A DNA stretch of 64,000 nucleotides from Clavibacter tessellarius (GCF_001618005.1 NZ_LQXA01000061.1:116284-180283), one strand, 5' to 3'; counted from the first letter of the stretch, positions 14,963 through 24,668 are shown. Notes: a model not told the origin generated them from the sequence alone. Translations and numbers: made by a program.

Positions 14963-16480
14963 CTAGGCCGTCGCGGTCGGGCGGTCGCCGCCCGACCGAC
15001 GGCGGCGGTTCCGCGAGCGCGGGCGCGTCTCGCCGTCGGGACGCGGCGCGTCGTGGCCGCCGGCCGTGTCGGGCTGCTCGCTGCCGATGACCGCGGTGGC
15101 CTCGGCGGGGGTCGACGCCGCGGAGGAGCCGCTGCGCGAGCGCGAGCGCCCGCCCGAGCGGTCGCCCTCGCGTCCGCCGGAGCGGTCGCCGCCCCGTCCG
15201 CCGTCACGGCCCCCGTCGCGTCCGCCGGAGCGGCCGCCGTCGGAGCCGCGGCTGCCGGGACGCTCGCGCGGCGTGCCGTCGGGGTTCACCGTGGGCGTCG
15301 CGCGGAGGCGGCCCTTCGATCCCGCCGGGATGTCGAGGTCGGTGAACAGGTGAGGCGACGAGGAGTACGTCTCGGTCGGCTCCGGCTGGCCGAACTCGAG
15401 GGCGCGGTTGATGAGCGCCCACTTGTGCAGGTCGTCCCAGTCGACGAACGTGACCGCGATGCCGGTCTTGCCCGCGCGGCCCGTGCGCCCGACGCGGTGC
15501 AGGTACGCCTTGTCGTCCTCGGGGATGGTGTGGTTGATCACGTGCGTGACGTCGAGCACGTCGATGCCGCGCGCCGCGACGTCGGTGGCGATGAGGATGT
15601 CCTTCTTGCCCGCCTTGAACGCGGCCATGGCCCGCTCGCGCTGCTCCTGGTTGAGGTCGCCGTGCACGGCCGCGGCGTTGAAGCCGCGGTCGTTGAGCTC
15701 CTCCACGAGGCGGGCGGCGGCGCGCTTGGTGCGCGTGAAGATGACGGTCTTGCCGCGGCCCTCGGCCTGCAGGATGCGGCCGATGACCTCGTCCTTGTCC
15801 ATGTTGTGCGCGCGGTAGACGAGGTGGCGGATGTTCGCCTGCGTGAGGCCCTCGTCCGGGTCGGTCGCGCGGATGTGGATCGGCTTCGTCATGAAGCGGC
15901 GGGCGAGCGCGACGATCGGGCCCGGCATGGTGGCCGAGAACAGCATCGTGTGGCGCACGGCCGGGGTCTGCGCGAAGAGCCTCTCGATGTCGGACAGGAA
16001 GCCGAGGTCGAGCATCTTGTCGGCCTCGTCGAGCACCATCTCGCGCACGCCCTGGAGCGACAGCAGGCGCTGGCCCACGAGGTCGAGGAGGCGGCCGGGC
16101 GTGCCGACGACGATCTGCGCGCCGGCCTTGAGCTGCTCGATCTGGCCCTCGTACGCCTTGCCGCCGTAGATGGAGACGACGGTGGTGGCGCGGTTCGCGG
16201 TGGCGAGCTGGAGGTCCTCGGTGACCTGCACGGCGAGCTCGCGGGTGGGCACGACCACGAGGGCCTGCACGCCGGGCTCGGGGGTGAGCCCGAGCCGCTG
16301 GATGAGCGGGAGGCCGAAGCCGAAGGTCTTGCCGGTGCCCGTCTTGGCCTGGCCGATGATGTCCTGGCCGGCCAGCGCCAGGGGGATGGTCTGCTCCTGG
16401 ATGGGGAAGGGTTCGAGGATCCCGTGGTCGGCGAGCGCCTGGACCATGTCCTCGTCGATGTTCAGTTCGGTGAAAGTCAC
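14963..16480 (-). CDS. DEAD-box ATP-dependent RNA helicase, RhlE type
   Basis: 505 residues. The Q motif region (residues 3-25), Walker A AKTGTGKT, PTRELA, GTPGRLLD, DEAD, SAT and HRVGRTGRAG are all present, so both RecA domains are complete. The C-terminal 130 residues are low complexity, with RGG/RDGG/RSGG repeats that bind RNA non-specifically and may drive condensate formation. It unwinds short RNA duplexes in the cytosol, with roles in cold growth, decay or ribosome assembly. It is the actinobacterial rhlE orthologue by context, with the ferritin-like gene divergent from it. GTG 16480 is the start. Confidence 0.92.
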   Translation of the reverse strand: MTFTELNIDEDMVQALADHGILEPFPIQEQTIPLALAGQDIIGQAKTGTGKTFGFGLPLIQRLGLTPEPGVQALVVVPTRELAVQVTEDLQLATANRATTVVSIYGGKAYEGQIEQLKAGAQIVVGTPGRLLDLVGQRLLSLQGVREMVLDEADKMLDLGFLSDIERLFAQTPAVRHTMLFSATMPGPIVALARRFMTKPIHIRATDPDEGLTQANIRHLVYRAHNMDKDEVIGRILQAEGRGKTVIFTRTKRAAARLVEELNDRGFNAAAVHGDLNQEQRERAMAAFKAGKKDILIATDVAARGIDVLDVTHVINHTIPEDDKAYLHRVGRTGRAGKTGIAVTFVDWDDLHKWALINRALEFGQPEPTETYSSSPHLFTDLDIPAGSKGRLRATPTVNPDGTPRERPGSRGSDGGRSGGRDGGRDGGRGGDRSGGREGDRSGGRSRSRSGSSAASTPAEATAVIGSEQPDTAGGHDAPRPDGETRPRSRNRRRRSGGDRPTATA

Positions 16481-16608
16481 GTTGTGCCCTGTCTAGCGGT
16501 GCGGTCCACGCCCGGTCTGCTTCTCTGCGGGCGCGATGGGGCCCTTCCGTTGAGGGACCACGGGCGAGTTTAGCGGGCGGGGGCCCGGACGCCGCCTCCC
16601 GCTCCCTT

Positions 16609-16614
16609 TACACT
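16609..16614 (+). promoter_or_regulatory. -10 element of the ferritin-like gene (leaderless type)
   Basis: TACACT ends 6 nt before GTG 16621. Confidence 0.5.
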
Positions 16615-16620
16615 GGCCAC

Positions 16621-17349
16621 GTGCTCAAGATGTTCGGACGCCGGTCGACGACGATCGAGGCGCCCCGGGTCAGGTCCCGCGGCGAGTCGAAGCGCCGCGC
16701 CGCCGCGCCGACCGTGAGCGTCGACGATTTCTCGCCCGACACCCTCCGCTTCCTCGGCGCCGCCGCGTACCTGCAGCTCACCGTCTTCGAGACGCTGTCG
16801 CGGGCCGTGACCGAGGCGCCCGACCTCGCCGGCAAGGAGGCCGTCTCCACGGCCGCCGGCATCGCGCTCGGGAAGCACCAGGCGCTCGCCGCGGAGATCA
16901 AGCGGCTGGGCGGCGAGCCGAGCGTCGTGATGGAGCCCCACCGCGCGGCCTTCGACCGGTTCACGGCCGTCGTCGCGGGCGCCGACTGGTTCGAGAGCCT
17001 CATCTCCGCCTACATCACCACCGGGCTGCTCGACGACTTCTTCGTGCGCCTCGCCTCCGCCCTCCCGTCCGACCAGCGGCAGCGCGTCGTCGTGCTGCTC
17101 TCCTCGGGCATCGGGCAGCAGGGCCTCGTCGACGCGGTACGTGCGGGGATCCGGCGGGACCCGCGGCTCGCATCGCGGCTCGCGATGTGGGGCCGCCGGC
17201 TCGTGGGGGACACGCTGCTCGTGGCGGGCACGGCGATGCGGGCGTCCCTCGCGGATCCGGCCGACGCGCGCGTGCACCTCGAGCCCGTGTTCGCGGGCAT
17301 CATCACGGCGCACACGCGGCGCATGGACGCGCTCGGGCTCACCGCCTGA
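16621..17349 (+). CDS. Ferritin-like fold protein (MiaE-like)
   Basis: 242 residues, mostly helical. After a basic leader, residues 45-230 form a four-helix bundle resembling the actinobacterial ferritin-like/MiaE-type hydroxylase family (GAAAYLQLTVFETLSRAV; GKHQALAAEIKRLGG; DWFESLISAYITTGLLDDFF). Candidate metal ligands are Glu in VFETLS, His in GKHQAL and Glu in DWFESL, with His in TAHTRRMD near the end, but a complete di-iron EXXH set is not obvious. It is adjacent to rhlE and DUF3107, as in mycobacteria. Whether it hydroxylates tRNA is unknown. Confidence 0.75.
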   Translation: MLKMFGRRSTTIEAPRVRSRGESKRRAAAPTVSVDDFSPDTLRFLGAAAYLQLTVFETLSRAVTEAPDLAGKEAVSTAAGIALGKHQALAAEIKRLGGEPSVVMEPHRAAFDRFTAVVAGADWFESLISAYITTGLLDDFFVRLASALPSDQRQRVVVLLSSGIGQQGLVDAVRAGIRRDPRLASRLAMWGRRLVGDTLLVAGTAMRASLADPADARVHLEPVFAGIITAHTRRMDALGLTA

Positions 17350-17384
17350 CGCGCCGCGGTCCTCGACGACCGCCCCCGATGCGA

Positions 17385-17415
17385 CGACGCCCGGCCCCTC
17401 GGGGACCGGGCGTCG
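17385..17415. terminator. Bidirectional terminator
   Basis: A 10-bp stem (17385-17394 with 17406-17415), extendable by an inner CCCC/GGGG pairing, lies between the convergent ferritin-like and small membrane protein genes. Confidence 0.7.
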
Positions 17416-17433
17416 CGGCGTGCGAGGCGCGGG

Positions 17434-17721
17434 TCAGCCGCCGATGGCGGCCAGGGCGCGCGCGTCCGCGGCGGACCGGCGCCGCCCCAGGAAGAGGTCG
17501 ACGCCCGCGGCGACCAGGGCCGAGACGCCGAGCGTCGCGATCCAGATCACGCCCTGGTCCCAGCGCAGGCCCGCCCAGGTGAGCGCGACCCACGCGACCA
17601 TCGCGGCGATCGTGCCCACGGCGGGCACCAGCAGCGCGCCGTGCGTGCCGCGGTGGGGGAGCGCGTAGCGCGCGACGAGGCCGATGAGGGCGCCGAACAG
17701 CGCGACGAAGAGGAGCTCCAC
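17434..17721 (-). CDS. Small three-helix membrane protein
   Basis: 95 residues with hydrophobic helices at about 2-20 (LLFVALFGALIGLVARY), 28-50 (ALLVPAVGTIAAMVAWVALTW) and 58-76 (VIWIATLGVSALVAAGV). The tail contains a basic stretch (GRRRSAADAR). No family was recognised with certainty. It begins with GTG 14 bp after the DUF3107 gene on the same strand and probably shares its transcript. Confidence 0.75.
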   Translation of the reverse strand: MELLFVALFGALIGLVARYALPHRGTHGALLVPAVGTIAAMVAWVALTWAGLRWDQGVIWIATLGVSALVAAGVDLFLGRRRSAADARALAAIGG

Positions 17722-17734
17722 GGTCGAGGGCGGG

Positions 17735-17959
17735 CTAGCGGACGAAGCCGATGCGCGGGGCGTCCGCGCTGCCGAGCTCGACGTAGGCGAGGTGGGCGGT
17801 GACCGCGAGGTGCGTCGCGCCCTTGTCGTCGGTGAAGGAGAGGAAGGGCGCGGAGTCGCGGACGGCCGCGGCGACGGTCTCCTGGACCTCCTCGGGCGTC
17901 TGCTTGGTGCTGAAGGAGAGCTCGCGGGCGGTGTTGACGAGGCCGATACGGATTTCCAC
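17735..17959 (-). CDS. DUF3107 family protein
   Basis: 74 residues. Small actinobacterial protein with the family pattern MEIRIGLVNTARELSF near the N-terminus and a central SFTDDKGATHLAVTAHLAYVELG. It is a compact beta-rich protein without membrane segments. The mycobacterial homologue (TB9.4 type) also lies near rhlE and a ferritin-like gene. Function is unknown. A TAACCT -10 element lies at 18002-18007, giving a leader of roughly 35 nt. Confidence 0.85.
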   Translation of the reverse strand: MEIRIGLVNTARELSFSTKQTPEEVQETVAAAVRDSAPFLSFTDDKGATHLAVTAHLAYVELGSADAPRIGFVR

Positions 17960-18001
17960 GGGAGGTGCCTTTCGATGCGTCGGATGCGACGGTGCTCCCT
18001 C

Positions 18002-18007
18002 AGGTTA
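18002..18007 (-). promoter_or_regulatory. -10 element of the DUF3107 transcript
   Basis: On the minus strand TAACCT lies 42 nt before GTG 17959, so this message has a short leader containing AAAGG about 9-10 nt from the start. Confidence 0.4.
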
Positions 18008-18117
18008 GGGCACCCGCCCGAGCGGCCCCGCGGCGTTCACTGAGGGCGGACGGGGTGCGTCGGTCGGCCGGTCGGGAGGCCGCCGGCCCGGGATCCGCCG
18101 ACGTCGGGGGCCGCCGG

Positions 18118-18123
18118 TAGCGT
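18118..18123 (+). promoter_or_regulatory. -10 element of the adnA-adnB operon (leaderless type)
   Basis: TAGCGT ends 6 nt before GTG 18130. Confidence 0.5.
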
Positions 18124-18129
18124 GGGCGC

Positions 18130-21100
18130 GTGACCATCCGGGGATTCCGCCAGCCGCCCATCGCCTCCGCCCCGGGCGGCGCGGAGCCCGCCGTCGAGCT
18201 GGACCCGTCACAGCGCGCGGTCGTGGGGCTGCCCGTCGGCGTGAGCGCCGCCGTGCTGGGCGCCCCGGGGTCGGGCCGCACCACCACGCTCCGGGAGCTC
18301 GTCGCCCACCGCATCCTCGTCCACGGGCTCGACCCGTCCGAGGTCCTCGTGCTCGCGCCGTCGCGCGCGGCCGCCACACGCCTCCGCGACGAGCTCGCCC
18401 TGCGCGTCGGCGTGCCCACGCTCGGGCCGCTCGCCCGCACCGCCACCTCGGTGGCCTTCGAGGTGCTCGCCCGGCGCGCCGCCGAGACGGCGACCGCGCC
18501 GCCGCGGCTGCTCACGGGCGCCGAGCAGGACCAGATCATCGCCGACCTCCTCGCCGGGCACGAGGAGACGGGCACCGGGCCCGCGTGGCCGGATCCGCTC
18601 GGGGTCGAGGTGCGTCGGCTGCGCGCCTTCCGCACCGAGCTCCGCGAGCTGCTCATGCGCGCGACCGAGGAGCGCGTGCGCCCCGACGCGCTCGCCGATC
18701 TCGGGCGCGCGCACGGCGTGCCCGAGTGGATCGCGGCGGCCGAGTTCGCCCGCGAGTACGAGGACGTCGTCGACTCCTTCCGCGGCGACCACCTCGACAG
18801 CGCGGAGCTGCTCGCCGAGGCGGTCCTCCTCGTGGCGCGCGGGGAGGCCCTCACGGGCATCCGACTGGTCGTCGCCGACGACCTGCACGAGGCGACGGCC
18901 GCCACGCTCTCCCTCCTCCAGGCGCTCGCGGCGCGCGGAGCCGACGTGGTGGCGTTCGGCGACCCGGACGTCGCGGCCGCCACCTTCCGCGGCGCCGAGG
19001 CCGCGGCGCTCGGCCGGCTGTCCACCGTGCTCGGGCTCCCGGAGCTCGTCACCCTCGTGCTCGACCGGGTGCACCGGCAGCCGCCCGCGCTCCGGGCGCT
19101 CACCTCGGCCGTCACGGCGCGCATCGGCGCGGCAGGGGCAGGGCGGCAGCGGCAGGCGGGATCCGCGCCGGGCCTCGTCGACGACGCCGACCCGATCCAG
19201 GTCATCGAGGCGCCCACGCGCGCCATCGAGCTGGCCCGCCTCGCCCGACGCCTCCGCGAGGAGCACCTGCTCGGCGGCGTGCCGTGGGCGCGCATGGTCG
19301 TGCTGGTGCGCTCCGGATCCCTCGTGCCGCAGGTCGCCCGCAGCCTCGCCACGGCCGAGGTGCCCACACGCACGGCCGTCGCGGGGCGCGCGCTCCGCGA
19401 CGACCTCGCGGCGCTCGCCCTCATCCGCGCGGTCGACGTGGTGCTCGGGCGCGTGCCGCTCGCGCCCGACATCGCGGCGGAGCTCGCCACGGGTCCCCTC
19501 GGCGGCCTCGACGGCGTGGCCCTCCGCCGCCTCCGCCTCGCTATGCGCCAGGAGGAGCTCGCGGGCGACGGGCACCGGTCGAGCGACGAGCTGCTGGTGG
19601 AGGCGCTCGCCGCGCCCGGTCGGCTCGAGACGCTCGACCTCCCGCCCGCGCGCCGGCTGGCCCGGCTGGCCCGCACGCTGCAGGGCGCACGCGAGCTCGC
19701 CGCCGCGGACGGCACGATCGAGGAACTGCTCTGGCACCTGTGGGAGGGCTCGCGGCTCGCGGGGCCGTGGTTCGAGCAGGCGCTGCAGACGGGCATCGTC
19801 GCGGACCAGGCGAACCGCGACCTCGACGGCGTCGTCGCGCTCTTCACGGCCGCGCGGCGCTTCGTCGAGCGGAACCCCGGCCGACCCGCGTCCGACTTCG
19901 TCGAGGAGCTGCTCGGCGCCGAGGTGCCCGAGGACACGCTCTCGCCGCAGCCGCTCGCCGACACGGTGCTCGTCGCCACGCCGTCCGCGGTCGTCGGCGC
20001 CGGCTACGAGGTCGTCGCCGTCGCCGCGCTCCAGGAGGGGGTCTGGCCGAACCTGCGGCTCCGCGGATCGCTGCTGCACCCGCAGCGCCTCTCCGCCGTC
20101 GCGCGCGGGCTCGACCGCGTCGACGTCGACGAGCGCGCCGAGGTCCTCTCCGACGAGCTGCGGATGCTCGCGCTCGCCGTCTCCCGCGCGTCCCGCGTCG
20201 TGGTGCTCAGCGCCACCGCGAACGACGAGGAGGCGCCGTCGCCGTTCCTCCGCCTCGTGCCGCCCGCGCCCGGTCTCGCCGAGGCGGAGGCGGGTGCCGA
20301 GGCGGGTCGGGTGGCGAAGGACGCGCCGGCCGCGCTGCGGATCCGGCCCGACCACCCGCTCTCGCTCCGCGGGCTGGTCGGCGCGCTGCGGCGGGAGCTC
20401 GCGGTCGTGCACCGCGACGCCGTGCTGTTGGAGGACGGCCGCGTCGTCTCCGGCGACCGCACCGCCCGACGGCCCGCCGACGCCACGCGCGAGCGCGGCC
20501 GCGCCGCCGCCTCGGCCCTGGCCCGTCTCGCCGCGGAGGGCGTCACGGGCGCGGATCCGGCCGAGTGGTACGGCCTGCGGGAGCCCTCCACCACCGAGCC
20601 CGTCGTCGACCTGACCGACCCGGAGGCCCGCGTGCCCGTCTCGCCTTCGCGGCTCGAGGCGTTCGAGCGCTCGCCGCTGAACTGGTTCATCGACCAGGCG
20701 TCCGGCGGTTCCACGAGCACCGCCATGGGCATCGGCACCATCGTGCACGCCGTCATGGAGGAGGCGAGCCTCGATCCGGACGCCGACCTCCGCCCGCCCG
20801 CGCTCGAGGCCCGGCTCGACGAGCGCTGGGGCGAGCTGCCCTTCGAATCGCCCTGGGTGGGCGAGCGCGAGCGGCGTCAGGCCGGCGAGCTCATCGCCGG
20901 CGTCAGCGGATACCTCCGCGACTTCGCGGGCGCCGGCGGGCGGATGCTCGCCGCCGAGGGCTCCTTCGAGCTCGAGGTGGGCGTCGCGCGGCTGCGCGGC
21001 ATGATCGACCGGATCGAGCTGACGCAGGAGGGCCGCGTGGTCATCGTCGACCTCAAGACGGGGAGGCACTTCCCCACGCGTGCGGAGATCCCCGCGCACG

Positions 21101-21402
21101 CGCAGCTCGGCTCGTACCAGCTCGCGTTCGTCGAGGGCGCGCTCGAGCAGGTCCCCGCGGACGCGACGGCCGGCGGCGCGAAGCTGCTCTACGTCTCGGG
21201 CGGCGCGCGCGGCCTGCCGTACCGCGAGCTGCCGCAGGAGCCGCTCACCCGCGAGGAGCTCGACGGGTTCCGGGCGCGCATCGCCGACGCGGCGACCGGC
21301 ATGGCGGGGGCGACCTTCGAGGGCACGCCGGACCTGGGGGAGCGGGATCCGGGGTCGGCCCGGCGCTACCGCATCCACCTCGTGCGGGCGGTGTCGGCGT
21401 GA
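18130..21402 (+). CDS. adnA: AdnA-like subunit of the AdnAB helicase-nuclease
   Basis: 1090 residues with a UvrD/PcrA-like N-terminal motor and a RecB-like nuclease at the C-terminus (EGSFELEV, RGMIDRIEL, VIVDLKTG, HAQLGSYQLAF; an upstream His in GTIVHAVMEEA). In actinobacteria AdnA and AdnB form a heterodimer that resects double-strand breaks. The motor looks crippled: Walker A reads GAPGSGRTTT with Arg50 in place of Lys, the DExx-equivalent reads VADDLHEA, and the Gln of the GDPxQSIYxFRGA motif is missing (GDPDVAAATFRGAE). The nuclease residues Asp and Lys are intact. The protein contains no cysteine. Its stop overlaps the start of adnB (GTGA). Confidence 0.88.
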   Translation: MTIRGFRQPPIASAPGGAEPAVELDPSQRAVVGLPVGVSAAVLGAPGSGRTTTLRELVAHRILVHGLDPSEVLVLAPSRAAATRLRDELALRVGVPTLGPLARTATSVAFEVLARRAAETATAPPRLLTGAEQDQIIADLLAGHEETGTGPAWPDPLGVEVRRLRAFRTELRELLMRATEERVRPDALADLGRAHGVPEWIAAAEFAREYEDVVDSFRGDHLDSAELLAEAVLLVARGEALTGIRLVVADDLHEATAATLSLLQALAARGADVVAFGDPDVAAATFRGAEAAALGRLSTVLGLPELVTLVLDRVHRQPPALRALTSAVTARIGAAGAGRQRQAGSAPGLVDDADPIQVIEAPTRAIELARLARRLREEHLLGGVPWARMVVLVRSGSLVPQVARSLATAEVPTRTAVAGRALRDDLAALALIRAVDVVLGRVPLAPDIAAELATGPLGGLDGVALRRLRLAMRQEELAGDGHRSSDELLVEALAAPGRLETLDLPPARRLARLARTLQGARELAAADGTIEELLWHLWEGSRLAGPWFEQALQTGIVADQANRDLDGVVALFTAARRFVERNPGRPASDFVEELLGAEVPEDTLSPQPLADTVLVATPSAVVGAGYEVVAVAALQEGVWPNLRLRGSLLHPQRLSAVARGLDRVDVDERAEVLSDELRMLALAVSRASRVVVLSATANDEEAPSPFLRLVPPAPGLAEAEAGAEAGRVAKDAPAALRIRPDHPLSLRGLVGALRRELAVVHRDAVLLEDGRVVSGDRTARRPADATRERGRAAASALARLAAEGVTGADPAEWYGLREPSTTEPVVDLTDPEARVPVSPSRLEAFERSPLNWFIDQASGGSTSTAMGIGTIVHAVMEEASLDPDADLRPPALEARLDERWGELPFESPWVGERERRQAGELIAGVSGYLRDFAGAGGRMLAAEGSFELEVGVARLRGMIDRIELTQEGRVVIVDLKTGRHFPTRAEIPAHAQLGSYQLAFVEGALEQVPADATAGGAKLLYVSGGARGLPYRELPQEPLTREELDGFRARIADAATGMAGATFEGTPDLGERDPGSARRYRIHLVRAVSA

Positions 21403-24400
21403 GCGGCGTCGGCTCGACCGGCGGCGCGGCGGCGGCGGACAACGTGCCGATCAGCGCCCGCCGCATCGCGGAGACGCTCGGCCTGCCGAGCCCCACGGAG
21501 CAGCAGCGGCGCGTCATCGAGTCGCCGCTGGAGCCCGGCCTCGTGGTCGCGGGCGCGGGCAGCGGCAAGACCGAGACGATGGCGAGCCGCGTCGTCTGGC
21601 TCCTCGCCAACGGGCATGTGGGCGTCGAGGAGATCCTCGGCCTCACCTTCACGCGCAAGGCCGCGGGCGAGCTCGGCGTGCGGATCCGCGCCCGCATCGA
21701 GCAGCTGCAGCAGGCCGGCCTCGCCGCCGTCCCCGCTGACGCGTTCGCGACGCCCACCGTGCAGACCTACAACGCCTTCGCGAACGGCATCTTCCGCGAC
21801 AGCGCGACGCTCATCGGCCGCGAGGCGGAGTCCGTCGTGCTCACGGAGGCGTCCGCGTGGCAGCTCGCGCGCCGGCTCGTCGTGGAGAGCACCGACCCCC
21901 GGCTGCTCGAGCTCGGCCGGGGCGTGGATCCCATCACGCAGGCCGTCATCTCCCTCAGCCGCGCGATGAGCGAGAACGTCGCCGACCCGGCCGAGGTCGT
22001 GCGACTCGCCGGGGCGTTCACCCGGCTCGAGGAGCTGCCCTTCGGATCCGCGCGCATCAGGAAGGCGCCCGCGGCCGAGGCCGTCGCCGCCGTCGGCGCG
22101 CTGCCGCCGCTCGTCGACCTCGCCGTGCGGTTCCAGGAGGAGAAGACCCGGCGCGGCCTCGTGGAGTACAGCGACCAGGTCGCGTTCGCGCTCGCCATCT
22201 GCGAGCGGGTGCCGCAGGTCGTCGCCGAGCACCGGAGGCGCTTCCGCATCGTGCTCCTCGACGAGTACCAGGACACCTCCGTCGTGCAGACCCGGCTCCT
22301 CGCCACGCTCTTCGGCGGCACGCCCGTCATGGCCGTGGGGGATCCGCACCAGTCCATCTACGGCTGGCGCGGCGCGAGCGCGGCCAACCTCGCGCGCTTC
22401 GGGGCCGACTTCGCGCCCGCGGGCGCCGCCGCGGCCGACGTGCCCGTGTACGCCCTCTCCACGAGCTGGCGGAACCCGGCGTCGGTGCTCGGCGCGGCGA
22501 ACCGCATCGTCGAGCCGCTCACCGCGGCGTCGCGCATCCCCGTGGCGCGCCTCGAGCCGCGCCCGGACGCGGGCGACGGCCGGCTCGACGTGGCCTACGA
22601 GGAGACCGTCGCCGACGAGGCCGCGAGCGTCGCCGCGTGGTTCGCCGACCGGCTGCGGCAGCCCGGATCCGGCGACCGGCCCCGCTCGGCCGCCCTGCTC
22701 TGCCGGTCGCTCAAGACCATCGAGCCGTTCACGACCGCGCTCGCCGACCGCGGCGTGCCGTTCCGCGTGCTCGGGCTCGGCGGCCTGCTCGACCAGCCGG
22801 CCGTGGTCGACCTCGTGTGCGTGCTCCGCGTGCTGCACGACCCCACCGCGGGCAGCGAGCTGGTGCGCCTCCTCACGGGCGCCCGCTGGCGCATCGGCAC
22901 GAAGGACGTGCACGCGCTGTCCCGCGTCGCGTCCTGGCTCATGGCGCGCGACCCCGCGCAGAAGGAGCTCGCCGCCGAGGTGCGGGCGGGCTTGCGCGCC
23001 TCCGTCGTGCCGGACGAGGTGGGTTCCGTCGTCGACGCGCTCGACTTCGTCGTCGGCGCGCCCGAGGGCCACCGCGCGCTCGAGGGCTTCAGCGCCGAGG
23101 GCCTCGCGCGGCTCCGCGCCGCCGGGCGCCAGCTCCAGGTGCTCCGCTCGCGCGTCGGGCTCGACCTGGTCGACCTCGTCACGGTCGTGCAGCAGGAGCT
23201 GCTGCTCGACATCGAGGTCGCGGCCAACGAGACGGATCCGCTCGGCCGCGCCAGCCTCGAGGCCTTCACCGAGCAGGTGGCCGGCTACCTCCAGGGCGAC
23301 ACCGCGGGCACGCTCGGCCCGTTCCTCGCCTGGCTCGCCGAGGCCGAGCGGCGCGACAACCTCGCGCCGCGCACGGAGGAGCCGGAGCCCGGCACCGTGC
23401 AGATCCTCACCATCCACGGCTCGAAGGGCCTCGAGTGGGACGTGGTGGCCGTGCCGCGCATGGTCGACGGCGAGCTGCCCGGCACGCTGCGGGAGAAGAA
23501 GGGCTGGGTCGCGTTCGGCGCCCTGCCGTTCGAGTTCCGCGGCGACTCCGCCGAGCTGCCGTCGCTCGCCTGGCGCGGCGTGGAGACGCAGAAGGAGTTC
23601 GCGGAGGCCATGGAGGCATTCGGCGAGGAGCTCGAGGAGCGGAACGCCGCCGAGCAGCGGCGCCTCGCCTACGTCGCCGTCACGCGCACCCGGTCCGACC
23701 TGCTGCTCTCGGGCTCGTTCTGGTCCACGCAGCAGAAGCCGCGGGGGCCGGGGGCGTTCCTCCGCGAGATCCAGGAGGTGGGCCTCATCGCGCCCGACGC
23801 GCTGCCCGACGCGCCCGAGCTGGAGGAGAACCCGCTCGAGCCCGGATCCGCCCGCGTCGCCTGGCCGCTCCCGCCGCTCGGCCCGCGCGAGGCCCGGGTG
23901 CGCGCGGCCGCGGAGGCCGTGACGATCGCGGATCCGCACGCCGAGACCGTCTGGACCCGCGACATCGACCTGCTCCTCGCCGAGCGCGACGCCCGCGCGC
24001 GCGACGCCGAGCTCGTCGACCTGCCCACGCGCATCCCGGCGTCGCGCTTCAAGGACTTCGTGAGCGACCCGGCGGGCGTCGCCGCGCGCCTGCGCCGCCC
24101 CATGCCGGAGCGGCCCTACCGCCAGACGCGGCTCGGCACGCTGTTCCACGGCTGGGTCGAGGCGCGCTACGGGCCCGCGGGCACGGCCGACGTCATCGAC
24201 GCGTCCGGCGTCGAGCTCGACCAGGATCCGACCGAGCCGCCCGTGGAGCAGGAGGACCTCGACCGGCTGCGCGCCACCTTCGAGGCGAGCGAGTGGGCCA
24301 GCCGGAAGCCCGAGGAGGTCGAGGTCGAGATCCACATGGAGCTCGCCGGGCAGGTCGTCATCTGCAAGATCGACGCGGTGTTCCTCATCGACGGCCGCTA

Positions 24401-24668
24401 CCGCGTCGTCGACTGGAAGACGGGCCGCACCCCGAAGGACGCGGCCGACCTCGAGCTCAAGCAGCTCCAGCTCGCGCTCTACCGCCTCGCGTTCGCGAAG
24501 TGGCGGGGCATCGATCCGGAGCTCATCGACGCGGAGTTCTACTTCGTCGCCGAGGGCCGCTCGCTGAAGCCGGAGCGCATCTACTCCGAGGAGGACCTCG
24601 TGGCGCTCTGGTCGGGCGCGCGCACGCCGGACGCGTCGCGCGCGGCGTCCGGGGAGACGGTGGGCTGA
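21399..24668 (+). CDS. adnB: AdnB-like subunit, ATP-dependent helicase-nuclease
   Basis: 1089 residues from GTG 21399, which overlaps the adnA stop by 4 bases. All superfamily-1A motor motifs are intact: Walker A AGAGSGKTET (Lys57), LLDEYQDTS, VGDPHQSIYGWRGAS, a STSWRN-type motif IV, TIHGSKGLEWD, and VAVTRTRSDLLL. The C-terminal RecB nuclease carries EVEIHMEL, KIDAVFLIDGRYRVVDWKTG and LKQLQLALYRLAF. This is the active 3'-5' translocase of the AdnAB complex. Its last 88 bases overlap the 3' end of the convergent phosphotransferase-like gene. Confidence 0.9.
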   Translation: MSGVGSTGGAAAADNVPISARRIAETLGLPSPTEQQRRVIESPLEPGLVVAGAGSGKTETMASRVVWLLANGHVGVEEILGLTFTRKAAGELGVRIRARIEQLQQAGLAAVPADAFATPTVQTYNAFANGIFRDSATLIGREAESVVLTEASAWQLARRLVVESTDPRLLELGRGVDPITQAVISLSRAMSENVADPAEVVRLAGAFTRLEELPFGSARIRKAPAAEAVAAVGALPPLVDLAVRFQEEKTRRGLVEYSDQVAFALAICERVPQVVAEHRRRFRIVLLDEYQDTSVVQTRLLATLFGGTPVMAVGDPHQSIYGWRGASAANLARFGADFAPAGAAAADVPVYALSTSWRNPASVLGAANRIVEPLTAASRIPVARLEPRPDAGDGRLDVAYEETVADEAASVAAWFADRLRQPGSGDRPRSAALLCRSLKTIEPFTTALADRGVPFRVLGLGGLLDQPAVVDLVCVLRVLHDPTAGSELVRLLTGARWRIGTKDVHALSRVASWLMARDPAQKELAAEVRAGLRASVVPDEVGSVVDALDFVVGAPEGHRALEGFSAEGLARLRAAGRQLQVLRSRVGLDLVDLVTVVQQELLLDIEVAANETDPLGRASLEAFTEQVAGYLQGDTAGTLGPFLAWLAEAERRDNLAPRTEEPEPGTVQILTIHGSKGLEWDVVAVPRMVDGELPGTLREKKGWVAFGALPFEFRGDSAELPSLAWRGVETQKEFAEAMEAFGEELEERNAAEQRRLAYVAVTRTRSDLLLSGSFWSTQQKPRGPGAFLREIQEVGLIAPDALPDAPELEENPLEPGSARVAWPLPPLGPREARVRAAAEAVTIADPHAETVWTRDIDLLLAERDARARDAELVDLPTRIPASRFKDFVSDPAGVAARLRRPMPERPYRQTRLGTLFHGWVEARYGPAGTADVIDASGVELDQDPTEPPVEQEDLDRLRATFEASEWASRKPEEVEVEIHMELAGQVVICKIDAVFLIDGRYRVVDWKTGRTPKDAADLELKQLQLALYRLAFAKWRGIDPELIDAEFYFVAEGRSLKPERIYSEEDLVALWSGARTPDASRAASGETVG

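Noticed and set aside
18208..21378. Very long antisense frame opposite adnA
   Set aside because: It is a typical GC-rich shadow; the plus strand has complete helicase and nuclease motifs.
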